DNA of 64,000 nucleotides from Colius striatus (GCF_028858725.1 NC_084773.1:22142850-22206849), one strand, 5' to 3'. Shown: positions 34,701 through 49,700, counted from the first letter of the stretch. Translations and numbers: made by a program. Notes: a model not told the origin generated them from the sequence alone.

Positions 34701-37700
34701 GGGGTGGGAAGCTGCCTCTTCAAAGGCTGCCTGGTACGTGTGAGTTACGGCTGGGATTCCTGCAGCCCAGAAGTGCCCTTGCAAACACTTTTCAGTACCA
34801 GGACAGCCAGTATCCTTGACTACAAGCACTGTGAATGCATAGGTGAAGGCCAGTTTTCCCCACAGCATTAAGATGTTATCTCACACTGCACACTGTGCAG
34901 AGCAGAGGCTCGTTTCCCAGCACTGTGGGGGATTGTGGCAGCGCTAACCCCAGTCTCCCTCCTTCCTCCAACATACCCTTGTTCATACTTGTCTTGCAAA
35001 GTAGGAAGCAGCTGCACTTCCCCTGCTCTGACTTAGGAAGTTACCGTTTCTGCTGAGAAAGCCCACGCTCTGCGCCCTGCTGCTCGCCCCTCCTGCTCTG
35101 CACTGTGAATTTACAGGTCAACTGGTAACAGGAATCTGCAGAGGATATGGAGCTCAAACATGCTCTGAGTTGAGGTGATGCACATCTGGGGTAACCTACT
35201 GACTTCAGTGAAGTTGCTCCAGATTTATGCCAGGTAATTGAAAGCAGGATGTGGCCCAGCCCCTGGAAAGGCATCTGCTGAGTTCTGTGTCAGGCCCTGG
35301 AGGGAGCTGAGCCCTGCACACGCACAGCCCTGTCTGCCCTGTTCCCACAGGAGACATTTTGCACAGACACTTCTCAGCGCCACTCCAGCAACAGCCTGGG
35401 CAAAGCCCGCATCCCAGGACTCAGGTTTACAGCCAGCACCTTCCCAGTGCCAGTGAAGATGCTCTTTTGCTAGGAATGATAAATGCGTTGCTGAATACGG
35501 CAGAACAAATTTTCCTGCCTTCCTTGACCCCTAACTTGAGCTGCTTATGGGACCCACCAAGGGAGAGACATGAAAACAAACTGTCATGATGAGTCTTGCC
35601 CTGCAGCTCTGAGTGTCTGCAGCAGCAACATGCCTGCTCAGGTGTGTCACTGCTGTGGTCACCGCACCAGCAGACACCAAAGCAGCCTCTTGCACAACTA
35701 CCCTGCCAGAGTCCAACCCGCCAGGCCCCTGTGGTGTGGGTACTCACCCTGGGCTTCGCCTCGATGTTCTCCCTCAGGAGCCACTCCTCGTTGAGGGTGT
35801 ACCGGGCTTTCCCGGTAATGGCATCGATGGACCCTTTGTTGATCTGCTGTTTGATGGCACAGATCAGCAGGAAGAAGGGCTCTCCCACCGTCTCCTGGCA
35901 AGAGGGAAGAATATCAAGTAAGCAACAGGGACCCAGTGTGAGTGCCTCTGTCCAGCAGCATGGCAGGGACAGGCTGTGAGCCGACAGAACGGGCGCAGCG
36001 CCGGTGCTGCTGCTGCCATCGCCCGCCAGCATCTCCCTCAGGCTGCTCAGAAGCGCTCAGGCTTATGGCAACACAACAGACCAGATGGGGAAGAGGACAC
36101 AACAGCCAACAGCAGCCGCAGGTGGTTTTTGGGAGGTGAGCTGTGACTGTCAGCACCAGCAGCCCCATCCAGCTCTGCGGGCGGTAGCGTGTGGGCTGCC
36201 AGGCCAGGCTGTGCCAGCGTCCCCGGGCGCAGCGCTGGGGCCCTGCCCAGAGGCACGACACACGCCTGGCTGCGCTGAGCGGTGCCTGAACGCACCATGC
36301 TCACCAAAACGCAAACGTGCACTGATCTACACACAAAATTACAGGTGAACCTCGGGGAGAACCTGGCACACCCCAGTGCAGAGGTGTTTCCTGCAGTCTG
36401 GCAGCGTGCAGGATACACAACGCACAGCACTCAGCGGGACAAGGATGGGGCTGATGTGCACAAAAAGCACAGCTCCACAGAGATCTTCAGGTGCCCAGCT
36501 TTCCCAGCAGGGCATCAGCTGAACTCCTCTCTGCACTGCCTGGCTTGCCACTGAAATCCATGGAAGTGAGCGCACTGTGCGTGCTGGTGGCTCTGGGAAC
36601 CAGCATTCATGCTTCTCATTCCACAGCAGAGCCCTGATCACGGCAAACCAGAAACGATCGGGGTCAACAAGACATTCCCATGCGACAGCAAGCAAATACA
36701 CCATTTAACTCCTCACATCCAGCAAACTTTTACAGGAGAGAGGTGGATTGTGGCACTGCTGTAATGAAAACAAAACCTGCAGCAGGGACCAGCTCTTTGT
36801 GAAGGGTTCAGCTCCGTGGCTTAGTGCCACATTTCTGATCCACTTCTGTCTGCTACACGGATGTGCAAGTAAAACATCAGCTATTTGCTTAAGAAACTTC
36901 AGTACTGGAGTACGTCCCATTCTCCCTAATGTTCATGTGCAATTTCCTTCCAAGGAGGCAAGTGCAAATTACTGCACATTTCTGTACTTTCTGAGCATCA
37001 CACACCCCCCACACAAACACTCCTGCCATCTGAAATGCTGCTCAAGACACCAGACACCGAGTGATTCTGATATTTCTCAGCTAAGAGCTGCTAAATCCTG
37101 CTCAATCTGCTTCTTAATTAAGACGTGGTGGTTCTTTTATTCTAATTGCCCTGTAATTGCTAAAGCAATTAGTTTGATGTCAGTTTTGATTGGGCTGCAC
37201 TCGGCGTGCTGACGATAAGGCACTGCAGCAGGGCTGTAGGTGGGCCTGCACCATCTGTGCCAACAGTGTGTGCCCGCTTGATTTTCCCAGGGCAACTTCT
37301 TTTAAGAACAGAGGAAAGCTCCTTGGGCCTTCTGCCGGGGTTTAATGACTTCCTGCAACGCTCCTCCTGGGCGCGCAGCACAGACCCGGAGGAAGGCAAG
37401 GCTTCCAGAAACCTGAGGAGGATGTGAAGTTGGGAAGCAGAGGAGTTGAGGATCGTCAACAGAGCAGGGAGAGTGTCAGAAGACGTGAAAACTGGTTGCT
37501 GAGAGAAAGGGGAGCACCAGGCAGAAAGCAGCAGGCAGACATCCCCCGGCTGCAGTACCTGCACTGCCCGTGCTGTGAACCAAGGAGCGCTGCCCAGCTG
37601 ACCTGACACCAGCACTGACAATCCCCATGGCGGCCCTGCTGCACACAGGAGCCCTGTTTGTGCTGCCTGTGCGTGAGCACACAGCTGGGACAAACCCCAG

Positions 37701-40700
37701 GCTAAATTCAGTGCAGGGTTTCAGAGCCTTTCCCGGCCCCCCCCCGTGGGAAGCTCCATCCCCGCCGCGGCTCCGGCCGCAGAGGGACGTGAGGGGCTGC
37801 CCACTGCTCCGCAGTCGCCTCCAAAAACAGCTGAAAAGTGCAAGTCCTGCTGATACAGGAGCTCCTTATGGCTTGAAACCAGCCCAGGCTGCGTGGGTCG
37901 GGCTGCCCAGGGCTGTGTTTGTGCGTGGGGTCAGCCCCGGCTCGGCGAGGTGGGAAACGACGACAGCGCTCTGCCAGAGATCCTATTTCTGCTTGGCCTC
38001 TTGGCTTTCAGGCTCAGAAACTGTGGGATGTTACAGAAATCTGCAAAAGTGCTAATCAGACAGCAAATTTCAAAGAGGGGAATGAAGGGCTGGCAGGCAG
38101 GGACTGGAGATAAAATGGCAAACTTGGAAACCTCAAGCATTGTTCGGGAAACTCATCTGGAAACAAATCAGAACTGTCTTTGGCCGGCTAGTTGAGAGAA
38201 AGGAAGTTTAACTAGAAGAGATCAGTGCTGATTCAGGACAAAAAAATACTTAAAAAAACACAGTCTGGGGCCTTTTTTCCTCCTATTGTGAATGTATTTT
38301 AATGAGACTTCATTTTCATTTTTGACTGAACTGTTACAGGCTCTTAAAGCTACCCAGGGCATTGAAATAACTTTGCAGTAATGGGAAGCACAGCTCAGGC
38401 TGGCACGACTTGAACTGCTTCACGCACGACAAGCGTGGGAGGGCTTGGGTTTTATATGCTTGGGGGAAAAAAAGGGTTTGGAGTGCAGACTGGATTCACA
38501 TGTTGCTGCCCTAACAACACAGCTGACAAGACGTCCTCCCAGGAACACCTTACAGCCATGTCCCAAACATCTTGGTGAGGCTGGGGTGGGAAAAGCACAG
38601 AAGACAGCTGCTCAACACACAGGCCTGCTGATTTTGAGATGATTATCTATTTGCATTCTGTGAAGAACCAAACCTCAGCTCCACCCCACAGAAGAACTTT
38701 GGGAAGCTTGGATCCAGACCCAAAAGCTGAGCCCCAGGACCTTAATTTTCCTATAACTGCTGGTCCCCTGATCCTGTTTGTTAGGAGCCAGGCACAACGG
38801 TATCATGGTATCTCATGGGGAAGGCTTTTTTGTTTTCAGCACGTTCCACCAAAGCTGTAGCAGAAAGTAGAGACACAGACCATTTTATCTACAATTCTCT
38901 GACGGTTCTGCAGAAACAGAGGTCTGCATGTACTGTGCCAATGCTCCAAGTTCCCTCTGAACCCAGTCACAAGCAGCAAACCTCCTGCTAATTCCCCAGG
39001 GTATTTCCTGCACGTACCAAGCCAGACCTCCCCCTGTCAGTGCTGATTCCATTGCTTTCAGGTGCCCTCCAAATGTTCAGACCACTACTGACTGTGGCCT
39101 GTAAGTCCTTACCAGTTGAAGACAGCTCCTTCAAATCATTTTCCCCCAAAACACAAATGGATGGACTGTGAGGCAGAGCAGTAACACAAAACAAATGTTT
39201 CCAGCATGTAGCGCTGACTTACAAGGGAAAATACAAGCACTTGGAATTTTTCCACTGCACAACGGCAGGGACCTTTGCAGCAGCTGTTTCAAATAGACAT
39301 TGTGATTAATGGGGATAATTCAGGAATGAAAACCAGACCCACCGTCACACGGCTGACAGGGCAGTGCTACAGGCAGGCGGGCAGTCTTTGCTTTTAACCA
39401 AGAAACGCCTCTCTGCAGGCAGCAGAGTTTGATGTAGAGGAAGGCACGGCACACGGGAGGTGTGTTCCTATCACTAGTGTTTAGCTCAGAGCCGCGAGCT
39501 GCAGGCAGCCCGTGCCACAGCAGTGCCCCGGCCGCTGCTCTGTGCTCATCTGCGCCGTGGGGAAGGTCCCAGCACAGACCGAGGCCCCCTCAAGACCTGG
39601 GACAGACAAACAGCCTGTCTGGACATTTCTGTCGGATCAGCTCTCCTCCTACTCCGTGTTTCAGCTGGCAGCACGGCGTCTCCTCTGATCGGGTCCCCCA
39701 CCCTCCCTGCGGAGCACATGTGATGTGACAGTCTCTTGGAACACAGCCTTCTGCTACGCTCCAGGATGGAAACCGTTTGCTTCTCAGCAATGGGAAATAG
39801 GCTTTGGCACAAAGTGCCGCGATGGAGTTCACTGCCATGGCTCCAGGCTGAGCCCGTGACGCAGGCAGGGGACTGCAAACCCCGTGTGCAGCTCAGGCTC
39901 TGCTCAGGACACCTCTGCAGGCCCAGGGAAACGCTGGCTCAGCTCTGCCAGGGACCACTGCTCCCCGCAGACCTGCTGCCACTTGTACCCCATTCTTCCT
40001 CCTCCCACCACGAGGTGGGCCAGGGCCTCAGGGTACAGGAAAGCCAACTCACAGCTTGCCTCATCACCAGCCTGGCCACGGGGATGGCCACGGGTGCCAC
40101 GGCCCTGGACACGCCTGTGGTGACGGGCACCTCTGCACCAGGCAGGGCAGCACTCAGGAGCTCCTTGCTAGCAATCAGCTATGTAACGTGCCCAAGTCTC
40201 CAGGCACACGTGATAAGACTTGACTTTCTTTCCTTTTTTTTTCCCTGAGAAAGCCTTCTTGCACAATGTCCATTTTTAGCACAAAGTGGAGCTGAATCAG
40301 ATGCCTCACATGTGGTCTCTACTCTCCAAAAGGAGAGATCAGCACTTTTTTTTTCCAATGGTTTAACTACAGGCACAAAAAGTGAAGATTAAAAAAATGG
40401 ACTAATTCCCTCTCTTCTGCCTTTGCAGGCTGGAGACTCTTGCTGCATCACCACAGCCATCGTGGTTCACTCCTGTAACTTTTCTTTCATTATACTGGCT
40501 AATTATGAGAGCTAAAATGAAAGATAATGAACTACAAAACCACAGGCTGTAGGACAAAAAGTGCTCATCAGTTGGGATCAGAAGACATTATGATATGTGT
40601 GAGGACAATACAGCATTGCCTCTGTGGCTACAGCAAACACTCTGGGAAAAGAGATTTTTCAAAGGCTTTTTCAAGGCTCTCCTCTGTGGGTGTAATGGGG

Positions 40701-43700
40701 TGTCCTCCAATTAACTGCCATGGAATCAATTAAGTTATTGCTCAATTCTTCTGGGAAATTCCAGCCAGAACTGGCAAACATTGGAGATAAAGCACTGAGC
40801 AGATGGACTGCTGATGTGCCTTGAGTTGCCAAATGATTCCTGTTCGTTACTGCTGGAAGACGGTCAGGCTTCTGGGACAGACGTGCCCCCTCTCCCACCT
40901 GGATCTGCCTGGCCAGGGTGGAAACACCAGGACACTTTCCTCGTGAGAGGCCTCCACAGCAACAGGCACTGCTCCAGCACCCTCCCACCAGCCGTGCTCC
41001 AGGCAGACAATGCTGTCCTGGCTGGCGACGGCAGCACGGGCTGGTCACAGAAAACAACAAATAACTGGAACGTCTCCAAAACCTCAAGCCACTCTGGTTA
41101 TTCTTCAACAACCCTCCATCTCTCTTCTCAAGCGTGGTGAAAATGTTTGTTCATGCTCTGGCCTTAGGAAAGGACCTCTGCAAAGTCTGTCTCACCAGAG
41201 CCCCAGGCAGAGGCAGAGTAACTGCACTTAAGGCTGCTTTTCCACACTTGAACCTTTCAACACACTGGTGTGTCAGCCACCAGTGGCTGGAGTAGTGCCA
41301 CTGCTGTCCCACCTCCCGACCAGGGCAGTGCCACTGCTGTCCCACCTCCCGACCAGGGCAGTGCCACTGCTGTCCCACCTCCTGACCAGAGCAGTGCCAC
41401 TGCTGTCCCACCTCCCGACCAGGGCAGTGCCACTGCTGTCCCACCTCCTGACCAGAGCAGTGCCACTGCTGTCCCACCTCCTGACCAGGGCAGTGCCACT
41501 GCTGTCCCACGCCCCCGCTACTGCCACACGCAGAACTGGGCTCACACACACAAGGGCACTCAGATAGGTCTCTTACTCTGAGATAGCTGTACATGCAGAT
41601 GGACATCCAGTTGGTGAGCATCTTCTCCACCACAGATTCTGTTCTCCTCAGCATCAGCTTGGGGTTTTTGGAAGCTGAAGCATCTATTAGATCCACCAAG
41701 AGGTCCTTCATGATGCTGGTGTAATACTCCAGCTTCCCATGCAATGCAATAGTGAGCAGGGAGGCCAGGTTACATCTGAAACACAGAATTGTGCATGGAT
41801 CAAGCACCGATCCAGTAAAACTAAACTTCCAACTGGCATAAAAGAAACCCCAAAATACAAAGGCAGTACTTCAGACAATTTTCATGAGCCTTCTCAACAG
41901 TGTCAAAACTTCAAACTCCCTTTCAGTGCTGCAGGACCTTGGATCAGCTTGCACCCTCTTACCCGTAAACCAGTTGTTGAGGGATACACTCACGAGCGAG
42001 TCACTCGTACCTTTTGGTGCTCTTCAGGGTAACAGAGGTTTATGGCTGCATGTTTTTAATAGGGAAATAGGAGGCAAGCGTAACTCAATCTCCAGCTGAA
42101 ATACATGGCTACAGACACAGGCTGCATTGCTTACAAGTCAGGAAAAGATCAGTTTGCCCAGCTGCCAGGTCTTTGGCTCTGAAGATCATACCTGTCTCTA
42201 ACAGCAAAGTCCTTCTGTTGCTCAAGAGCATGGACAAACACGATAAGAAAGTGCTTATTGTTGAGTAAGGTGGAGAACAGTGAGATTCCTTCCTCCATGT
42301 TGGGTCTGCAGTTTTCAGGGATCTACAAAAAAATTAGAAAGTAGAGTGAGAAAAACACTGCTGCTTGTTTTCCTCCAGCTTTTATCCTTTCTGACTGCCA
42401 GGATGTCCCTGTCGAATGTGGAGGTACCGACCTGAACATCCCCTACCTCCCTTTGCTTGATACAAGTCATCAGCATACTCTCCTGGCAAGGGCACAACTG
42501 CCTGTGACACATGGCTGTGCCAGAAGCAGTCTGGCCAAAGGGGCAGTGGCCTCTGCTCCCTGTTCAGCACTGGTGAGGCTGCCTGGAGCCCCGGGGCCAG
42601 CTCTGGGCTCCCTGCTCCGAGACTTCGGCAAACGGAGCGAGTGCAGCTGAGAGCTGCCAAAACAGTCTGTGGCTGAGTTGGGTCAGCCCTCAGTGGTGAC
42701 AGAGAGTGTTATTGCAGTCTTCAGCTGCCCAGTGTGAGGGCAGAGAAGACCGAGCCAGGCTCTCCTCTGCCAGCTCAGTGCTAAAACAAGAGGCAGGGGC
42801 GGCAGACAGAGTATAGAACACTGATTAAATACAGGGAAGGAAGTTTTCACCTCTAAGGTGGTTGCACACTGGAATTGGGCCCTGAGAGGCTATGGGATTT
42901 CCATCCTTAAAGGTATTTGACACAACTGGACAAGGCCCTTGGCAATCTCCACTAGTTGGAGCTGCTTTAAGCAGATCACCCACCCAACCTAAGTGACCCT
43001 CTGACTGTTCAATTCCTACTTCTTGTCCACGTGAAACCCAGCTCTGGGACGACAGCTTTTACCAAGTCCCTGCTGGGGAGGAATCTCTCTTATGCCGAGC
43101 TGCACGTGGGACTGAAGTGACACACAGTCCGACAGGCCAAGAAGAAGAGCCCACAGGGGAGCTGGGGAGGATCTCAGGACAACGCTCCTTCATGCAAGAG
43201 CAGATCCACAGATCTGCCTTCTCCAATAAGCCAAGGCTGATCTGATGTTGGTATGTGTTAATTGTTTTGAGTGATCAAACATCTCCCACGCACCACAAGA
43301 AAACACATGATGTTGTCAACACACTCGAGTACGGTTAGCAACCACTCAAAAGCATTGGTTTTGTTAGTGGGTTACTCACTTTCCATTCCCCCACCAGGAG
43401 CGGATGAGTTTCCTGGACCTGGCAGCCAACCTGGGAGCTGAGCTGCTGGGAGGGCAGGATGTAGCACTCCTCGTAGAGAGAGGAACACTGCAACCAAGCA
43501 CAGCATTAGGGGAGGGCTGCGCCCAGACGGGGACCTCCTTGTTTGCTGAGCACCGCAGAACGAGATGGAGAGACATGTCATCAGGGCTGAAGACCACCCA
43601 TTATGAAGAAATGTGTTGGTATGGTTTATGAAGCCTTTAAACACTTTGCAAGAGCCTTTTGAATGAGCAAACACCACAAGAATGGGGGGAGGCAGATGCC

Positions 43701-46700
43701 TGCGCAGACACAAGGCTGTTAGGGTAGGGAGACTGCAAATAGACTAATTTGACAGCTAGAAAAATCCCAGAAGATAAAGCATTATAGAAGACTAAGTCAA
43801 AATAGAGTAGTACTGGGTGGTTTAACATATGTAACTTTTGAAACAGATGGGAAAAACGTTTAAATCTCTAACAATCACAGAGCAGCCTGAATCTTAAAGA
43901 CTCTAGTGTGCAGATATAGAGAGACTGGGTAACTTAAAATCCTGAGTAATAACTACTAATGAAACACTCTACAGTCATAAATCATCACCTCACTCCTCAC
44001 CACTGAAGTGCAACTGCCTCAGGGGTGAAATGCAGCCGCTGTTGAGGCCACGCAGCGACACAGCAGAGCAGCCGGTGGTGGGAATTACGGCACCGGCGCG
44101 TCTGGTGCGGCCCCGGAGGAGGGCTCTGGGCAGACAGACGGGGACTGGGCGCCCGAGGGGGTCTTACTGGGAGCACCATCAGCCCAGCCTCTGACAGTGA
44201 TACCTAACGAGCTCCCAAGGACCGGCAGAGCAGCTGGGAATGCCCGGTGAGACGCTGTGGGGTACAGAAAACCCCGTCCCTGAACGCTGATGGCAGATAC
44301 GCCCCTCAGGCATCCTTCAGCCCTAGATGGGCAGGGTGTGGTGACAGAAGAGTCCCTGCGCTGAAGGGGGAGTCCTCAGCACTTTCTGCTCATGTGAGAG
44401 CACTTTCAGAAGACAGTGCCAAACAGGTGACCCAGAGTGACTCCTGGGACCGTGTCACCATCGGGCTCCTACCGCATGTGAGCAAGTCTGACCTTACCCC
44501 CAGGAGCTGCAGCTCCACTTCTGACGATAAGTGAAGCTGAAACACATGACAACTAAACATATAACAGTGGAATGATTTTGTTAGACTGTAGTAACCCTTG
44601 AGCAGAGGGAAAGCTGAGCCCTGATCTGGTTAGGGAGGGCCTGGGGGAAATCAGGTGCCCGTGAAACGCGGTCTCGCCTTACTTTGGGGAAGAACGTCCG
44701 GGTGACAAAGTGCTTGTACTCCAGGAAGGGGATCCCCTGGCTGCGGTTTAACTCCTTGGTCAGGTCTGTCATGTCTGTCTGCAGCTCTGCAAAGCCTTAC
44801 ACAAAGAGACCCACAGATGTAAGGGCTGGAGCGCTCTGCCAGCTGAGCCAGCGAGTAGGCTGGCAGCACGGCCGCAGCACGTGTCTCTGCCTCCCCGAGC
44901 CCTCCCTGGGACAGGCTGAGGCAGCGCGGTCCCGAGGAGCCGCAGGCGGCTGGCGGGGTTCTGCTCGTGCCCCGCAGCTCTGTGGGACGTGCCCTGCCTG
45001 CCCCGTGGCTCCAGGGCCTGAAGAGCTGCTCTGGGAGGAGCCTGCTGCAATCTTGGTTGCACTCAAAAGATTACTGTGGCCTCCAAACAACCCTCTGATG
45101 TGGCCACGGGCCCCTGACCCCGAGGCAGGGAAACAGTGGCACTGCAGGTGAGCGGCTTGCCCAAGCCTGGCAGCAACAGCAGCACAGCCATCCTTCCAGC
45201 CACGCACCCTGCCAAAGCTCCAAGGTGACGACAGAAACTCTCCTGAAAATAAGTCTATAAATGCCCACAGAGCTGGAGGTGAATGTCTCCAACCCTGCTG
45301 TTCTGGCACCTCCCGGTCCCGGCTCCTCGCAGCCGGCTCACTCACCTTTGCGGATTTCCTCCCGGATCTGCGACTCCATCTCCTCCATCTGGAGCAGGGT
45401 TTTCTGCCAGTAGCGCTCCGCTCTGCGGCTCTTTGTGCAAAACACAAAGAGGGCTGAAAAAGAGGAAGGGAACAAGCCTTTAGGACTGGGGCTTAGGAGC
45501 AGCTGCAGCTGGGATCAGAGGGGTCTGCTGCTGACAAGAGTGCAGAAAGCTAAGCTCAGTGTTGGTTTAACACCTATAATGAGACTGGTGTCTGGTCAGG
45601 CAGCTGTCCATTATCTGCAAGTAAGTAAAACTTGCTGGAACTCAATGATCATGCTGCAATTGTCATCTTCAATTGAGGTCTGGGCTGTCTGTATTCAGCT
45701 TCAGTGTATATTAATGTACTCCAGCTGATTAATGAACAGGGATTTTAAGCCTTTTGCCACCTGCGTTACAGTCGTCATGTCTGACAGTCTCCCCATGCCT
45801 CCAGACACACGCTCCTGATGATGGGTGGTGCATTTAATAAATACTCTGCATTACAACCTTTAGTGAAGATAAATTTAATCCCTGTTAAAAACACCTCATT
45901 TGCTGTGAACTGACAGGTTTCATGCTGCACAGCCATTCTGGGCCTGCCATGAGAAGAGACCCGAGCCAGAGGACACAGGTGTGTTGCACAGCTTCCACGG
46001 AGGTTAGCAAACAGTTGTGTCTGCTCCAGATCTGCAGCTTAAGATGCTTGCTCAGACCTTCGTACTCTTTGCCAGGTGCCTGCCACCGTCTGTCAGTGAT
46101 GACAGGACCTGGGGCTAGCTGGACATCTGGGATGGTCTGGGACTGTCATGCCTGCAAGTGAGTCCTGTTCAAGTCAGCACAAGTCCAGGACCAATTCCCC
46201 ACACTCTTCTGTATTTTGTATTATAGCAACTACTAAGTGAGGAAAAAGGGCAAGTTTACAAGTATCACAGGCTCATGTAACAGGGTTAACTATGGATTCA
46301 GCCAGCAAATGCTCCATGCTGCAGGGTGCTTTGGTCCTGGCTACCAGCTTGGTCCCGGCTTGGCTACTGCTGCACCCAGACCAGTTTCTGCAACATTCAG
46401 ATGTTACATAACATGTGAGTGAGTCACCTTCACCCCTTCACCTGTCACAGCCTGGAAACTCATTATTCTGTTCCCTTACCTACGACAGAGAGGACCAGCA
46501 AGATGCTGCAGATGACAATGGAGACGATGATTGCAGTCTCTCCTCCCCCAAGGTGCAGCATTGCAATTGTGTAGTTGAACTTTCCAACTTGGATCTAGAA
46601 TGGGAGAAGGAGGGAGGAAAAGCAGGAGCTGAGCAGCACGTTGCTAAGCAGCTCGGAGCTTGAGCAAGGAGGGACTTTGGGGCAGCACTCAGCCACCCTT

Positions 46701-49700
46701 TGCCCAAGGTGCTGGCCACACTGGCTCAGCCCCTGGGCTGTGCAGGGAGCCCAGGCTGTGTCTGTCCCCACTAGACCTCAGGGACTTTGTGCATCTCAGA
46801 AGAGCCCAATTCCCGTCCTGTGCTCTGGTGGAAGCCAAGGTCAGTGCTGAGGAGGCTGTGGTACCATGGGGGTGCCCATCCCAGGCCACCACACAGCTTT
46901 GACAGGAGACCCACAGGCTCCAGCCCACATCACGGCCCCACTGTACCCCACCAAAGTACAAGACAAGCCTTTCTTAGAGAGATACTATATCTCTCTATAT
47001 CATACTATATAGTACTGCCTGGACTCCTTTTACTAGAAAAACACTTCCACTAATCATCTGACTTTGTTATGCCTCTGAATGGCCTCTGATCATCAGCTGC
47101 ACTCTCCTTCCTCCTCCAAAAGCAGAACTGTGCCACTCAGGAGAAGGAGGGTAAAGACACTTCAAAGTCTTTGAAATAGAAATAAAGTACAGGAATAAAA
47201 CTAAATAATGATGGGCACAGAGACAAAAAAAGATCTTGTGGCTAAAGCAGAGGACTGGGTGTCAGGAGGTGTTGGCCCTGCTCCCAACCTGTACTTCTTG
47301 TGACACCAAACACAAACCACTTGAGCTCAGCCTTTCAGTCTCCTGATTGCCAGAAGGGAAGAGGCCAACACACATCACAGGCAGGCTGGCCAGTTTCCCT
47401 GGGGCTGTTTATGAAGGGCTCTCTAGGCCCCTGGGATGAAAGGCTTCAACAACATCAGCTGATAAGGAAAACTCATGATCATCTAAGTCTTTCACTTCTG
47501 GAAGTGCGAGTTTCACTTCTCTCAAGGAAGGAGAAGAGAAAGAAACTTGAGCAAAACAAAATGAAACATAGTAGGGAAGAGATGGAACAATCTTCTGATG
47601 ATATGTGTGCCACAGAACACCTCTGGGACAGGTGCACACCATGGCTAAAGCACAGGCAGCTGGGCCAAAGCAGTGCCATGAGCAGGGCCTTCCCACCACC
47701 AGCACTGCCATGGGCATCAAGCACCAAGTGCTCAGTTCCATGCCTGCAGGGAGATCCAAGCCCTGGCTCCCAGGAGCCTGCTGAGGGCTCTGATGGCACC
47801 AGCTGTGCTGGAGACCTGTCCCTGCACTGCTCCCCATGGGCATCTCCAGCATCAGTGCTGCCCACATGACCAGGCTCCCGTGGCCCCGAGCCCTGAGCAC
47901 CCTTGTACCAGCCCTCAGAGGTGCTCTGGCACCAGCAGCGCCTGGGGTGGTGCCTCCAAGCTTCAGCCTCGCTGCTGGGAGCCAGGATGCTGCGTGGGGA
48001 CAGGGGCCACGAGCCCTGCAGAGCACCTGTGGAGAGTGGTTTGACAGCCTGCACAGCACCATGCCTACCCACAAGATTTACACCCCTCTCTCTCATCTGA
48101 AATGCTGCAATGAGGCAGGTCCTTGATGCATTTTGAGTCTTCTTTTCCCCACCAACTCAACCTTTTGCATTTGCTAGAGGAGAAATCCCACGCTTGCTGT
48201 TTAATTCAGTGTTTAAACTGTTTGGGCATGAACAAAAATGTGTTTGAAGGCCTCACAAGCTTCTCTTGTGTATTTGGACAGGGCATTTCACACAATTTAC
48301 TGTTGTGGGAATTATTTAGGCTGCAGGTTAAATGTCAACTCTTCTCGTCACCAGCAGACAGTTGGGTGCAGAAGGCTGGGGGACACCCCGCTCCCAGAAG
48401 AGCTGTAGGAGCTGGGCAGGACTCCTGGGGCACGAGGCCACCTCAGGGGTTACCAGGAACCATGCTCTGGCTTATGGGATGGAGCCAATTTGCAATCTCC
48501 CCAGGTACAAACAGGATCCCCTTGGACTAGATCAAAATCAAGCTCCACCTCACCTAAGGCACTCCCAAAAGAGCTGCTTGAATGTGATCCCCAAAACACA
48601 GGGAGGCTCAGGAGGCCCATCCTCATCACTGTCTCCTCTCTACAGACAGTTCCTACTGCTCTGTGTGATCTGCGAACACTGACCTGGCCCAGGAACACTT
48701 TCACACAACTGGGACATCCAGTGTCACAGTCAGAATTGAGATCAGCAGTGGGAAACACTCAAAAGGGCTGTTCTCTTGTGCTCTGATCCACCTGAACCAG
48801 AACAGCGTAGGCAGTCACAACAGCAGGCAGCTCAGCTCGCCAGCACACTGAGCAGGCACCATGAGGTGAGGCTCTGCAGCCCCGCGGCTGTCCTGCACAG
48901 CAGCAGGACCACTGTGCTCTCAGAGCTCTGACAAGGGGCTACAGAGGCAGCTGCTGCCACGAGACAGCATCAGGCAATAACTCAGACCACGAGTGAAGGT
49001 TTAGTAAGAGCACAGATATGCACACACGTGGATTATTTAGCTGCACTGTCACTGCTGACACTCTAGGGCTGGGTATCATTCTCCTGCTTCCTCGGGACCT
49101 GACTGGGTATTTCCCTGAATGGTTTATGTCAAACCAAGACTAGCAAACTCATAAATTCCTTTTCTTCCCCAGCGGGATTTCCCTGTTTCTCAGTTTTCAG
49201 TCAAACCAAAATTACCCTATTTAAAATTTCCATGAAAATGACTTGGGAAATTCTGCTACTGCTGCATTTCCATATTTCCAGGTTGCAACAGAAGTTCACA
49301 CACCACAGGCTGTAAGCAGTAAACTGGACAACCCTGTCAGCGGCTTAGTGGGGCACCTTTGTGCCTTTCTTGTGGGCAGCACAAGTTCACAGCCTCCTCC
49401 ACTCCCTTCTCAGCCTTCCTCCTCCTCCCTGCCCAAGCTCCAGGCTCCCCTCCCTTCACTGTCAACACACAGGTGAGAGGGGGCTGCAGGGTCTCAGACT
49501 GTGGAGACAGGCATTTTCTCTCCAGATACAAAGAGCCATAGCGACATCCCTGCGTGGCAATGGGCTGTATGTGACCGGAGGGAAACTGAGGGCAAGCACA
49601 ACAGTGAAGTCAAGCCCTCTGGGGAAAAAAGGACAGCAAGGGAGCATCTTGCAGACACAAAGATCAACAACAGCCCAGAACACCAAACTTCACAGTGACA

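Noticed and set aside
41257-41581. Repeat-protein-like frames in all phases at 41.3-41.6 kb
   Set aside because: Same cause: a 33-bp intronic tandem repeat. Only the part on the minus strand from 41577 on is a true PLXND1 exon.
47003-47014. Perfect 12-bp palindrome tactatatagta
   Set aside because: Short A/T palindromes are expected by chance in introns; nothing nearby gives it a role.
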